A stretch of DNA of 64,000 nt from Deminuibacter sp966424055 (GCA_966424055.1 CBJLMB010000003.1:174425-238424), one strand, 5' to 3'; shown: positions 1 to 8,530, counted from the first letter of the stretch. Numbers and translations: made by a program. The notes: generated by a model from the letters alone, not told the origin.

Positions 1-219
1 ATGTTCATACATTTTTTGCTCCAACAGCTCTGTAATAGACCTCGGTTCTTTGGGTTTTAAGCCAAGTACTCTATCCTCGTATTCTTCGGCAGCCGTTGTC
101 ATGGCAGCCAGTTTTTTAAGCTCTTTGGTTGTGAGCCTGGCTTCGCCTTTATTCATTAAATCATAAATGGCTACCATGATTTCATGATAAGCTTTTTTGG
201 ATGTGATATTATGCTGCAT
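1..219 (-). CDS. HigA-like antitoxin, partial (runs off left edge)
   Basis: The minus-strand frame starts at ATG 217-219 and stays open to base 1, giving 73 residues (MQHNITSKKAYHEIM...). It fits the N-terminal part of HigA-family antitoxins, which carry a helical dimerisation segment before a C-terminal XRE helix-turn-helix; the helix-turn-helix would lie beyond the window. The clearest support is context: a HigB-like toxin remnant ends 3 nt upstream, the usual higB-higA order and spacing. In a working pair this protein would neutralise the ribosome-dependent mRNA interferase and repress the operon. Here the toxin is broken, so it may be an orphan antitoxin. The family call rests on partial sequence and on the neighbour. 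Confidence 0.6.
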   Translation of the reverse strand, partial: MQHNITSKKAYHEIMVAIYDLMNKGEARLTTKELKKLAAMTTAAEEYEDRVLGLKPKEPRSITELLEQKMYEH

Positions 220-222
220 AAT

Positions 223-429
223 TTATTCTTTAAATGTAGCCTTTGATGCATCTGTCCTATCGTACTGTTTATGCGTTCCAATAAATAAAATGAACACGGT
301 TCTTACTATAAAAATAATAAGAGCCACCAGTCTGTAATGATTACCCTTGATATCAAAAACATAACGGTCATTTCCTACAGCATCAGTAATCTACCAGTAG
401 ATGCTATTCGCTTTGACGCAGGCCACACG
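223..429 (-). pseudogene. HigB-family toxin remnant, 5'-truncated with in-frame stop
   Basis: Read on the minus strand, the segment encodes a typical HigB C-terminal half: DAVGNDRYVFDIKGNHYRL, then ...FIGTHKQYDRTD, ending TAA at 223-225. The GN-R-VFxIKGNxYRL and IGTHxxYD blocks are hallmarks of HigB mRNA interferases. An in-frame TAG at 391-393 interrupts the frame. Upstream of it only about ten residues of plausible sequence (VKANSIYW) remain before the 3' end of the acyltransferase gene at 432. About a third of the usual ~100-residue toxin is missing. Truncation next to an unrelated gene suggests loss by rearrangement. The toxin is unlikely to be active. Confidence 0.75.
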
Positions 430-431
430 AT

Positions 432-1514
432 TCACACCTTTCTCTTCCCCGTCAAATACCGCCTCACCGGTGTATCATACACCACCATTGCCAGGTAGCC
501 AAATACAAGCAGTAGCAATACCGATACAGGTATGATAAGGCCCAGCTGGCTCATAGATGGTTTGTGCGAGATATAGTAGTTACTGAATATCCATAGCACT
601 GCATAATGCGTCATATACAAGGGATACGACAGGTTGCCGGAGAATGCACAGATTTTACGCTCCCTGGCAGATACCGTGGCACCAGCTCCCAATGCAACCA
701 GCAGCGGGAAATACAGCAGTACAACCATCGATTCTGTGAGCCAGTTCCATCTGGAAAAAGGCATCAGGAAGGCAAACGCCAGCAGCACAGATAGGCCTGC
801 AAAGCCCAGCTTATTGGGAATGATCCAGCCGGCACGGTATACCAGCAACCCTGCCAGGAAAGAATAGGAAACACGTATACCTCCATCCCAGAAACTACTG
901 CCTCCCCAGCCGCCCATAATAGAACCGGAATGAACAATCACATAGCAAACACCTATAGCCGACAATGCCAGGAGTAAAATATGGTAAACCCGTTTAAGAC
1001 GATACAATACCAGCGCATATACGATATTGGCCACATATTCCCAGAACAATGACCAGGCAGGTGCATTCAGTCCGAACAGGTTAAAAGAACGTTCCTGCAT
1101 AACAGGCAGTGGAATAAGCAGGGCCGAACAAAGGAACAACCCTATCATTTTTCCAGCGCTGTACAGCTCAGGGTGGCCACCGAAGGGGTCAAATAAAAAA
1201 GCCAGCAGCCCAAGTATTGAACCCAGTATCACCAGCGGATGCAGGCGAATAAGCCTGGAAACAAAAAAAGCTTTTAGCCCCATCTTCTTTATCCTGTCAT
1301 CATAAGCATAACCGATCACGAAGCCGGACAGACAGAAGAAAAAATCCACTGCTAAAAATCCATGACCGATGAAGTTGTTACTGTAATCGGTAATAACCAT
1401 TTCCATAAAATGAAAGATCACTACAGCTACTGCGGCAATGCCGCGTAACCCGTCGAGTACAACAAAATGCTGTTTGGTTTGAAGTAGATCCGGTGATGTA
1501 CTGTGCCTGTTCAT
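432..1514 (-). CDS. acyltransferase family 3 membrane protein (OafA/YrhL type)
   Basis: This is a polytopic inner-membrane protein of about 360 residues. With numbering from the alternative upstream ATG at 1544, it opens with the family signature FVVLDGLRGIAAVAVVIFHF (residues 27-46), which includes the conserved Arg and His. A membrane segment (LAVDFFFCLSGFVIG) and the F-SR-IRLHPL motif (about 94-104) follow, then some eight hydrophobic helices. Such enzymes O-acylate sugars of the cell surface, exopolysaccharide or lipid-linked glycans; the substrate cannot be read from sequence. I prefer ATG 1512-1514 (MNRHST...) because AAGG lies about 10 nt upstream and the extra ten residues add nothing recognisable. 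It stands alone, with the toxin remnant directly downstream. Confidence 0.88.
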   Translation of the reverse strand: MNRHSTSPDLLQTKQHFVVLDGLRGIAAVAVVIFHFMEMVITDYSNNFIGHGFLAVDFFFCLSGFVIGYAYDDRIKKMGLKAFFVSRLIRLHPLVILGSILGLLAFLFDPFGGHPELYSAGKMIGLFLCSALLIPLPVMQERSFNLFGLNAPAWSLFWEYVANIVYALVLYRLKRVYHILLLALSAIGVCYVIVHSGSIMGGWGGSSFWDGGIRVSYSFLAGLLVYRAGWIIPNKLGFAGLSVLLAFAFLMPFSRWNWLTESMVVLLYFPLLVALGAGATVSARERKICAFSGNLSYPLYMTHYAVLWIFSNYYISHKPSMSQLGLIIPVSVLLLLVFGYLAMVVYDTPVRRYLTGKRKV

Positions 1515-1655
1515 GATGCTGTTACCTTTTTTGCAAAACGGCAATGCTAATCATTTTTGAGGATAATACCAGGCAAATGTTGATCGAAGAATAACAACAA
1601 AAAATATCCCGAAAGAAATTAATAATTGATAACAACACAACCCCCACATACATCA

Positions 1656-1760
1656 AACAATGCTCAATAAAACAATGAAACATGGAACCTTGAAACAACT
1701 GAAATCATGGAACAATGAAACCCTTGAACACTTGAACAATTGAACCCTGGAACAATTGCA
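1656..1760. repeat. low-complexity AT-rich intergenic repeat
   Basis: About eight imperfect copies of a short word related to GGAACNNTGAAACAAT follow one another between the acyltransferase and the Fic gene (ATGGAACCTTGAAACAAC, ATGGAACAATGAAACCC, TTGAACACTTGAACAATTG, and so on). There are no regular spacers, so it is not CRISPR. It is not coding. It belongs to a pattern of short wordy intergenic repeats that recurs at several places in this window with different words. Confidence 0.7.
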
Positions 1761-1767
1761 ACTTCCC

Positions 1768-2364
1768 TTATTGCCTGGCAAAACGCAGCAAGGGAGCGAT
1801 ATCTCCTTTATCTGCTGCTTTAACAGCGGCGAGATACCTTATGCGGGTGGCATCCGGGCTTACCAGGCTGGCTGCCCCCCAGCTGAATACCGGAAGACGG
1901 AACAGTTTGCCGATCATGATATCTGCCATCAGCCGGCTATGCCTGCCATTGCCATTGGGAAAACAATGAACGGCAACCAACCTGTGTTTAAAACGCAGCA
2001 CGAGCTCATCAGGACTGTATGTGTTGTGTTTATGCCAGTACTGTACATCGTCCAGCAGGTATTTTAATTCAGTGGGTATTTGCCATTTATCTACACCAAT
2101 GTTTTTATTCGTTTTGCGGAACTGCCCTGCCCAGGCCCAAACATCACCATACATGCGTTGATGAACAGACAGTATAAAGGCTTCGGTAAACATTGTTTCC
2201 GGTTTGAAAGCATGTTTTATCGTCCACAATACTGCCTGTTCAATGTTCTGCTGCTCAAATTCATTCAGCTCACCGCGCGTGGCGATAGAGGGTATCAGCA
2301 GTCCTTCTTTCTCCTCTTCATCCAGCGGTGTTTGTCCGGGGCTATAGATAAAATCTAATCCCAT
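1768..2364 (-). CDS. Fic-family protein, mobile mystery protein B
   Basis: This 198-residue protein has a complete Fic core motif, HCFPNGNGRHSR (His133), the active-site loop of enzymes that transfer AMP or another nucleotide moiety to protein hydroxyls. Upstream are the conserved blocks TRGELNEFEQQNI (about 29-41) and the W-W-G-FRKTN flap segment (about 76-86), both typical of TIGR02613, mobile mystery protein B. That family almost always occurs with mobile mystery protein A, and here its first bases overlap the 3' end of that gene by 10 nt, implying translational coupling. The target and biological role are unknown. By analogy with other Fic and XRE pairs it may be a toxin- or defence-like module; that is inference. 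Confidence 0.9.
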   Translation of the reverse strand: MGLDFIYSPGQTPLDEEEKEGLLIPSIATRGELNEFEQQNIEQAVLWTIKHAFKPETMFTEAFILSVHQRMYGDVWAWAGQFRKTNKNIGVDKWQIPTELKYLLDDVQYWHKHNTYSPDELVLRFKHRLVAVHCFPNGNGRHSRLMADIMIGKLFRLPVFSWGAASLVSPDATRIRYLAAVKAADKGDIAPLLRFARQ

Positions 2365-2813
2365 AAAGCTTTGGGCATTTCTCTTTTGATGGCTTCCATT
2401 CTTTCTTCAATGGCCTGTTCAATACGCTGGCGGCTGTTTTCCTGGTCTTCAAGTCGCATGTTTTGAGAGGTGCGCATCACCACCTGTGTAGCCAGTTCTT
2501 TGGCTTTTTTGTTGATCAATGCTTCCAGGCTGCCATCGTTGGGCACGAAGCCGTATACCAGCTGCATATCCAGTGCCTGTGCTGCTTCACGAAGAGCGTT
2601 GAGGGTAATAGCGCCTTCTCTTTCCCTGCGCTCCATATCCTGCACACCCTGCCGGGTGATAGACAGTTTATTACCCAGCTGTTGAGCGCTCATACCCAGG
2701 GCCATACGGATAGCTTTGATCCATCCTATGGGTGGTAAAGCTACCTGGCGTAATTTGTCCAGGGATTTTATTTTTCCATTTAACTGGCTTATTTGTAATG
2801 ATTTATATTTCAT
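2355..2813 (-). CDS. XRE-family regulator, mobile mystery protein A
   Basis: This 152-residue protein is of the TIGR02612 type. A helix-turn-helix at about residues 33-66 contains IRMALGMSAQQLGNKLSITR followed by GVQDMERRE. The sequence LQLVYGFVP-type strand (MQLVYGFVPNDGSLEALI, about 100-117) and the charged C-terminal helix are also characteristic of the family. It precedes and overlaps the Fic gene, as is usual for this pair. XRE proteins in such modules normally repress their own promoter, and the upstream region holds four equally spaced operator-like sites that are natural candidates for its binding. Start: ATG 2811-2813, with TAnnTTTG boxes about 20-40 bp upstream. Confidence 0.88.
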   Translation of the reverse strand: MKYKSLQISQLNGKIKSLDKLRQVALPPIGWIKAIRMALGMSAQQLGNKLSITRQGVQDMERREREGAITLNALREAAQALDMQLVYGFVPNDGSLEALINKKAKELATQVVMRTSQNMRLEDQENSRQRIEQAIEERMEAIKREMPKALWD

Positions 2814-2818
2814 TTAGA

Positions 2819-2931
2819 CAAGCTTTAAGTTTACAAATATAATACAAATGTAAAGTAATTGCTTTACATATACAATATAAATAGAAAGTTATAGCTTTCT
2901 TTTTTATAAGAAATTGTAAAGTTATAGCTTG
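2819..2931. promoter_or_regulatory. array of four operator-like sites, 33-bp period
   Basis: Four 14-bp sites of the form (A/C)AAG-N6-(C/G)TT(T/G) lie upstream of the mobile mystery A gene at 2819-2832 (CAAGCTTTAAGTTT), 2852-2865 (AAAGTAATTGCTTT), 2885-2898 (AAAGTTATAGCTTT) and 2918-2931 (AAAGTTATAGCTTG). Successive starts are exactly 33 bp apart, about three helical turns. Two sites extend to longer palindromes (ATGTAAAG/CTTTACAT around the second; AGAAAG/CTTTCT around the third). The spacing puts all sites on one helix face, as expected for cooperative binding of a dimeric repressor. Confidence 0.7.
2834..2852 (-). promoter_or_regulatory. candidate promoter(s) of the mobile mystery A/B operon
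   Basis: On the minus strand there are two matches to the Bacteroidota -7 consensus TAnnTTTG: TATATTTG (2834-2841) and TACATTTG (2845-2852). Both lie between the first and second operator-like sites, so a repressor bound there would block them. No clear TTTG -33 element was seen at the usual spacing. Confidence 0.5.
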
Positions 2932-3010
2932 CTCAATATAAAACATTTAATGGATTAAAAATATTACCTGGTACCTGAAAATAAACCGGTAAATGTAGAG
3001 CTGCCGGATG

Positions 3011-4102
3011 CTAATACTGCTGGTTGAACTGCTCAAACAAGCGCCAGTATTTATCCTTATAAATGCTGTAAAGAATAGTGAAACTTTCCGCAAATTCCTG
3101 TTGAAAGGCATAGAACACTTTAGATGGTTTGCGAAAATCTTTACAGGCAAAATAAATATGTCTTTCGCCGCTCGCTGTTTGCCGGCCGATATTCAGGTAG
3201 CCTTCCTGCTCATTCAGTTCCTGTGTTATCCTATCTTCCAGTTTATTCATTATATCATCGTCGGCTTTGGCAGGAAAGCCATTGGGCTGTGCTTTGTACT
3301 GGATGGTTAATGCGGCGATCCAGGGATGGGAGGCTTTGGCATCCCATGCCAGCAGATCGGTGTTCATAATAGCTGAAAGCGGCTGGCCGTTTTCAAGAGT
3401 GGCCGAGAATACAGCATAGTGATCGTTCTTTGTGCTGTGACCGATGCCCTCGTATTTTTCAATAAATTCTTTCTGGCGCCAGTTAAGATAATCTTTCAGT
3501 TTGCTTACCGGGATCAGGGGCTGACCGGCTTCCTGCCTGCCGGTTACCTGTATGTTGTCGATCTGGTTGAGAAAATCCAGCTCACCGAGGTAATGATCAA
3601 GAAAAATGCATACACCATTGTACACTTCCTGTTTGTTTTCTTCTGTAAACTGGTCATGAACAAAACTGATATCTATTTCATCCGGGTAAGCCGGCAATTC
3701 ATTTGCATAAAACCGGATGGTATCAGTATTGAATACAAGTCCACCCATTTCAATATTAAAATGCTCCATGGGATGTGCCTGTTTATGCGCAGTGAAATGC
3801 CAGCCTGGGATAGCCGGTGCTGCATTGATCAGCTCTTCTACAAACACGATATTCCTGGTATTGCCGTCTGCGGTAATAACCAACTCGGCAGTGCTATCAT
3901 TCATCATGCCTGCCAGGTAAAAATAACCTTCCTTAAGCTCATTGAGCTTGGATGAGAGCTGCGCTAAGAACCGTTCAATATGGGTGCGTTCATTCACCAG
4001 TTTCCAGAACTGCTTCTCATTTTTGCGAAACCAGTTCCAGAAATCAGTATATGTTTTCACAGGCTGGTCTTTCGGACTGATTATTTTTTTAAAAAAGCGC
4101 AT
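3011..4102 (-). CDS. DUF695-domain protein
   Basis: This 363-residue protein has no signal peptide or membrane segment and is probably cytoplasmic. The C-terminal ~140 residues fit DUF695: YAVFSATLENG-P, a Trp-rich PWIAAL-I-Y segment, then LEDRI and RHIYFACKDFRKPSK, ending with the conserved SIYKDKYWRLFEQF (about residues 345-358). The N-terminal ~200 residues resemble the regulator-of-RNase-like/DUF6348 region often fused to DUF695, rich in acidic and aromatic residues. The function is not known. It stands alone on the minus strand between the mobile mystery module and a glycosidase-like gene. Confidence 0.75.
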   Translation of the reverse strand: MRFFKKIISPKDQPVKTYTDFWNWFRKNEKQFWKLVNERTHIERFLAQLSSKLNELKEGYFYLAGMMNDSTAELVITADGNTRNIVFVEELINAAPAIPGWHFTAHKQAHPMEHFNIEMGGLVFNTDTIRFYANELPAYPDEIDISFVHDQFTEENKQEVYNGVCIFLDHYLGELDFLNQIDNIQVTGRQEAGQPLIPVSKLKDYLNWRQKEFIEKYEGIGHSTKNDHYAVFSATLENGQPLSAIMNTDLLAWDAKASHPWIAALTIQYKAQPNGFPAKADDDIMNKLEDRITQELNEQEGYLNIGRQTASGERHIYFACKDFRKPSKVFYAFQQEFAESFTILYSIYKDKYWRLFEQFNQQY

Positions 4103-4394
4103 GGTGTTATCAGATTAGTGTAGCGAAAATACAGGACATTATACGCTGCTGCTAGTACTTAAAGGAATAAAGTTGGGCAAAAGATGCCAATTTAATCCAA
4201 TCGGAGGGTTAACCAAACCTTTTAAAGAACATGCCCTGATACGGAAAAAGGCGCTGCATTTCCGGGTATTCAGCGGATGAATTTAACTTGGGTATAACAG
4301 GCAATTTGGGTTAATTTCGGCAATATGCTACAATTGACAGGATGAACACCTGCCTTACATAAGCATTTTGTATACACATAAACCTTGAAACACC

Positions 4395-5513
4395 GTGCAC
4401 TACACATTAACTAACTGCAATTACCTGTACCGGGCTGGCTTGAAAAAGCTGGTGTTATTGGTTCTTCCCCTTCTGTTTATACAGGCTTGTTCTAAAAAAG
4501 ACCATGCAAACCAGGTGGTTGCTCCCTTATCTAAAAATGCACTCGATGAAATCTATGAACAGGTTAAAACGCCATATAAATACGGTATTGTTCTGAAGCC
4601 GGATAGCAGCAGCATTCTCTATGATAGTCCTACCGTGTTCCGGGACAATGGCAAATGGTATATGACCTATATCGTTTTTGACGGCAATGGTTATGATACT
4701 TATATTGCTGAAAGTACTGACCTGTTGCACTGGACTAAGAAAGGACGGATTATGGGTAAAGACCTGCGCTCCCCCAAATGGGATAATGCACAGCGCGCAG
4801 GTTATATTTCCCTGGTGAATATGCAGTTTGGCGGAGATTATACTGTACAAAAATTCAATGGAGCCTATTGGTTGAGTTATCTTGGTGGCAGTTCAACAGG
4901 ATATGAGAAAGGCGTTTTATCCATCGGCATGGCAAGCTCCAGCCAGTTAACAGCTGCTGCAGGATGGAACCGGCTTCCGCAGCCAGTACTATCTCCCAAA
5001 GATAAAAATGCACGCAGTTTTGAAAACAAAGCACTCTATAAAAGCTCTGTAGTATTCGATTCGCTTAAAACAACCGGTTATCCGTACCTGATGTTTTATA
5101 ATGGTGAAGCGGCCTCCGGCGGAGGTGAAAGCATCACCATGGCCGGCTCGGATGATATGCATAACTGGAACAGGTTAGGACAACAGGCTTTAATCACCCA
5201 TAAGAACGGCATTTCCGGGGATGCCCAGGTAGTAAGAATAGATAGCCTGTATGTAATGTTCTATTATGGGTATTCCTGGCGCCCCGGTGCATTTGATATG
5301 TTTGCCTGCTCTAAAGATTTGTATCACTGGACAGAATGGACAGGGGATGCACTGGTTAAATCCTCTGAGCCATTTGATCAAACTTTCGCACACAAACCCT
5401 GGGTGGTGAAATACGGTGGTACAGTATATCATTTTTACGATGCTGTAGGAACAAGCGGCCGTGTTATTGCCCTGGCCACATCCAGGGATCTTGGCAAGAG
5501 CACCATCCCGTAA
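4395..5513 (+). CDS. lipoprotein with five-bladed beta-propeller, GH43-like
   Basis: This 372-residue protein has a lipoprotein signal (LVLPLLFIQACSKK, lipid-accepting Cys at about residue 32), so it is exported and anchored to a membrane. From about residue 60 it shows propeller-blade repeats of the GH43/GH117/GH130 superfamily: DSPTVFRDNGKWYMTYIVF, then AESTDLLHWTKKG, and later CSKDLYHWTEWTG and ALATSRDLG. Blade motifs of the S-DL-HW type and an early Asp (SILYDSPTV) support a furanosidase-like fold, but I cannot assign family or substrate with certainty. A second propeller enzyme (GH130-like) lies 1.9 kb downstream on the same strand, with a serine hydrolase on the opposite strand between them. 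Confidence 0.75.
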   Translation: MHYTLTNCNYLYRAGLKKLVLLVLPLLFIQACSKKDHANQVVAPLSKNALDEIYEQVKTPYKYGIVLKPDSSSILYDSPTVFRDNGKWYMTYIVFDGNGYDTYIAESTDLLHWTKKGRIMGKDLRSPKWDNAQRAGYISLVNMQFGGDYTVQKFNGAYWLSYLGGSSTGYEKGVLSIGMASSSQLTAAAGWNRLPQPVLSPKDKNARSFENKALYKSSVVFDSLKTTGYPYLMFYNGEAASGGGESITMAGSDDMHNWNRLGQQALITHKNGISGDAQVVRIDSLYVMFYYGYSWRPGAFDMFACSKDLYHWTEWTGDALVKSSEPFDQTFAHKPWVVKYGGTVYHFYDAVGTSGRVIALATSRDLGKSTIP

Positions 5514-5605
5514 ATAGATTGTGTGCAATCTATTTTCAGGCTATTACCCAACACATAACGCAATAAATTGAACGTAGAAACTGCATACTGCTGCCTGTAA
5601 AACAC

Positions 5606-5712
5606 GAGTGGTGAATCGCGAGTAATATTTATGCTTAATTACTAATTACTAACTCCCCGCAACCAATCAACCTCTCAACTAATCAACCCTTCAACCAATC
5701 AACCAATCACCT
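5606..5712. repeat. intergenic low-complexity repeat, AATCAACC words
   Basis: The tail between two converging genes holds GAGTGGTGAATCGCGAGTAA (5606-5625) followed by a run of CAACCAATCAAC-type words to about 5712. The 13-nt core AGTGGTGAATCGC recurs, inverted, in the 86-bp tandem repeats near 44.2-44.4 kb, so this is a dispersed element. No coding potential was seen. Confidence 0.6.
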
Positions 5713-5723
5713 ACTTAACCGGT

Positions 5724-7127
5724 TTACATAGGCTCCTGCATCAATTTTTCGAACATGCTTCTGGCATTTTTATTAGTGGCATCTGTGTCGGCAGCTTTCT
5801 GGTAATAGAGTATTGCCATTTGCCGGTGATGCTGCAACTTCTGCCAGCAATCTGCAATGAGTTCATACACATAAGACAAATCGCTATTTTTCATGCCAGG
5901 GGAAATGCTCAGGTTCAATAGGGCGATGGCATTGTCGAACTGCTTTTTCCGCATCAGGTATTTGGCGGTATTGATCAGTTCGAAAGGTTCTGCGGTGAAA
6001 TCGTATTTGCCGGCAGCTGTTGCTTTCAGCTGGCGAAAATAAGCCAGTCCTTTCTCAAAATCAGCCAGTACTTTCTCCCTGATATCAAGATAAATGGACC
6101 TCTTGGGTACAATATAGGGTTGATTTTTTACGATAGCTGCCAGGCCATCTTTCAGTGCTCCCAGCCTGAGGTGCTGGCTATTGCTTAACAGGATGATGGT
6201 GAGGCTATCCGCAGCATGGCTGTATAGCATTGCTTCATAATTATAATTGGAGCCATAATGCTGGTGCTGTTTCAGTATACCATTTTCATATACGGTTGAA
6301 CCCAGGCTGTTTTCGCCGTTACCAAAGTTTTGGCTAAGCAGCTGTATGCCCGGTTGTTTAATAAGCTGGAAAGCCGACAAACATTTTGTCCATTTATAAA
6401 GATCCATTGCTGTTAGCCTGACCCAGCCGGTGATCTTTGAATCATAAGTAACAGGAGAGAGATTGATGTCGAATGAATGTGCCATAAGGCTGCCGTTCAC
6501 CGGAAGGTCAACACCCGCTTCTATCATGCCGCATGGACGCAATATGGCTGATTCAATAAATTTTTTGTAGCTAAGCCCTGTCACCTTTTCGATGATCCGC
6601 TGCTGCAGATAAACATTGGGATATGCATAACTGTAAACTGTTCCCGGTGCAAAAGCCGGTTTTTCCAGGTGCATCAATGAATCGAGCAATGCTGTATCTG
6701 AATAAACAGGTATCTCTGCCAGTCCACTGGTATAATTAAGCAGTTGCCTGATCTCTATGTTCTGTGCCCAGGATGGCAGGTTGGGTAAATACGTTGATAC
6801 CTTGTCTTCAGGTTTCAGTTTACCCTGCTGTACCAGCAGGGCTATACCCACCCCGTTAAATTCTTTAGAAACAGATCCGATATCGAACCGGTATTCCGCT
6901 GTCAGTGCTGTTTTGGAAGAGATATCTGCATAGCCCAGCGAAGACTGGTAAATAATCTTGTTTTTATAAGCAACCAGCACATTACCATTGAATACACCTA
7001 TAGTATGGGCTGCCTGCATAAAAGAATCCAGGCGTTGTGCAAGTGCCTGCTGTGTTTGAGCGTTTAATTGAATGACGTTCAGGGCCAAGGTGAATATACA
7101 TGCCAGGGTACATTGTATGCCGGTCAT
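5724..7127 (-). CDS. secreted serine hydrolase, beta-lactamase/class C type
   Basis: This 467-residue protein has an N-terminal signal sequence (cut near LNAQ, residue 24). The catalytic SxxK is FDIGSVSKEF (Ser85, Lys88) and the second motif YxN is at Y169-P-N171 (YSYAYPN). The family contains penicillin-binding proteins, esterases and D-aminopeptidases related to AmpC; the substrate cannot be inferred. After the ~330-residue catalytic domain the C-terminus (about 370-460) is helical with TPR-like pairs (ELINTAKYLMRKKQFDNAIAL, YYQKAADTDATNKNA), a common extension in Bacteroidota. It is transcribed opposite to the flanking propeller genes. Confidence 0.85.
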   Translation of the reverse strand: MTGIQCTLACIFTLALNVIQLNAQTQQALAQRLDSFMQAAHTIGVFNGNVLVAYKNKIIYQSSLGYADISSKTALTAEYRFDIGSVSKEFNGVGIALLVQQGKLKPEDKVSTYLPNLPSWAQNIEIRQLLNYTSGLAEIPVYSDTALLDSLMHLEKPAFAPGTVYSYAYPNVYLQQRIIEKVTGLSYKKFIESAILRPCGMIEAGVDLPVNGSLMAHSFDINLSPVTYDSKITGWVRLTAMDLYKWTKCLSAFQLIKQPGIQLLSQNFGNGENSLGSTVYENGILKQHQHYGSNYNYEAMLYSHAADSLTIILLSNSQHLRLGALKDGLAAIVKNQPYIVPKRSIYLDIREKVLADFEKGLAYFRQLKATAAGKYDFTAEPFELINTAKYLMRKKQFDNAIALLNLSISPGMKNSDLSYVYELIADCWQKLQHHRQMAILYYQKAADTDATNKNARSMFEKLMQEPM

Positions 7128-7374
7128 CGCGTATTTATTTTGGCTCAGAAGTATACTAAGACCAAGCCAGAATATATGCCATTGAGTTTCAAAGTATAAT
7201 CAGTGATAACAGTGGCGACCACTATTCGGTTTTGTTACAAGGATGTACGTTTTTGTTACACAGACAATGAGATCTGGACAGGTGAGACAGAATTTTGAAA
7301 TGCTGCTCTTTACATTTAATTTTCCGTAGTGGTTTTAAAATCCGTAGATCGTTTGTACATAAAACTGATATCGC

Positions 7375-8508
7375 TTGAAAAGTAAAACCTGTTTTATTAA
7401 AGCTATCGCTGTACTATTTTTAAGTTGGAGCGTTGCTGCACTTAATGCACAGCCTATTTTACCATCCTGGTGCATTGGTCCGTTTGAAAGGGTGAAAGGG
7501 GCAAACCCGGTTTTTGCTCCCGATAGTATTACCCGGTTTATTGACCCGATGACCGGCAAATCGATCGCATGGCGGAATGGAGATGTGTTTAACCCGGCAG
7601 CTGCATTGAAAAATGGACAAGTGTATGTACTATACCGGGCCGAAGATAAAAGTGGGATAGGAATAGGTAAGCGTACTTCAAGAATTGGTATTGCCAGTTC
7701 GGGTGACGGCGTTCATTTTAAAAACAGTGACCAGCCTGTTCTTTTTCCGGATGAAGATGCGCAGAAAGAAAATGAATGGCCGGGAGGATGCGAAGATCCG
7801 CGTGTGGCAAAGACTGAAGACGGCACTTATGTAATGCTGTACACACAATGGAACAGGAAAACACCGCGACTGGCAGTCGCTACATCCAGGGATCTTGTTC
7901 ACTGGAAAAAACATGGCCCGGCTTTTCAGCAGGCATATGGCGGAAAGTTTAAAGACATGGCTACCAAGTCTGCCTCCATAGTTACCAGGCAGGAGAATGG
8001 TGAACTCGTGATTACAAAGCTAAATGGTAAATACTGGATGTATTGGGGAGAGGCTCATGTGTATGCAGCTGTATCTGACGACCTGGTTAACTGGCAACCT
8101 TTAACAGGGACAAGCGGCAGCCTGAAGCAGCTGCTATCGCCGCGTAAAGGTTATTTTGATAGCCGGCTTACAGAATGTGGCCCTCCTGCCGTACTTACCA
8201 GCAATGGAATTGTGTTATTATACAATGGGAAAAATGCAGGTAATGATGAAGATGCAGATACAAATTACACGCGCAATGCTTATTGCGCCGGGCAGGTATT
8301 GTTCGATAAAGATGATCCCACTAAAGTCATCGACCGTTTGTCAAAGCCCTTCCTGGTTCCGGAAGCCAGTTTTGAAAAAAGCGGGCAATACCCTGCAGGA
8401 ACGGTATTCATTGAAGGACTGGTTTATTTTAAAAACAAATGGTTTTTGTATTACGGCTGTGCTGATTCAAGAGTAGCTGTAGCGGTATGTGAGCGCAATA
8501 ATAACTGA
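7375..8508 (+). CDS. secreted GH130-family glycosidase/phosphorylase
   Basis: This 377-residue protein starts at TTG 7375 (Met-Lys-Ser-Lys) with a signal peptide (AVLFLSWSVAALNAQ, cut near residue 25). GH130 marks are FNPAAALKNGQVYVLYRAED (about 63-82), GGCEDPRVAKTEDGTYVMLY (about 137-156) and a C-terminal YYGCADSRVAVAV (about 358-370). GH130 enzymes act on beta-mannosides, either by phosphorolysis or, in secreted subfamilies lacking the phosphate-binding residues, by hydrolysis. The signal peptide favours a periplasmic beta-mannosidase over a cytoplasmic phosphorylase; that choice is inference. It ends 91 bp before the convergent SDR gene, with a bidirectional terminator between them. Confidence 0.85.
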   Translation: MKSKTCFIKAIAVLFLSWSVAALNAQPILPSWCIGPFERVKGANPVFAPDSITRFIDPMTGKSIAWRNGDVFNPAAALKNGQVYVLYRAEDKSGIGIGKRTSRIGIASSGDGVHFKNSDQPVLFPDEDAQKENEWPGGCEDPRVAKTEDGTYVMLYTQWNRKTPRLAVATSRDLVHWKKHGPAFQQAYGGKFKDMATKSASIVTRQENGELVITKLNGKYWMYWGEAHVYAAVSDDLVNWQPLTGTSGSLKQLLSPRKGYFDSRLTECGPPAVLTSNGIVLLYNGKNAGNDEDADTNYTRNAYCAGQVLFDKDDPTKVIDRLSKPFLVPEASFEKSGQYPAGTVFIEGLVYFKNKWFLYYGCADSRVAVAVCERNNN

Positions 8509-8530
8509 ATGATATAAAAACAGCAGATAA

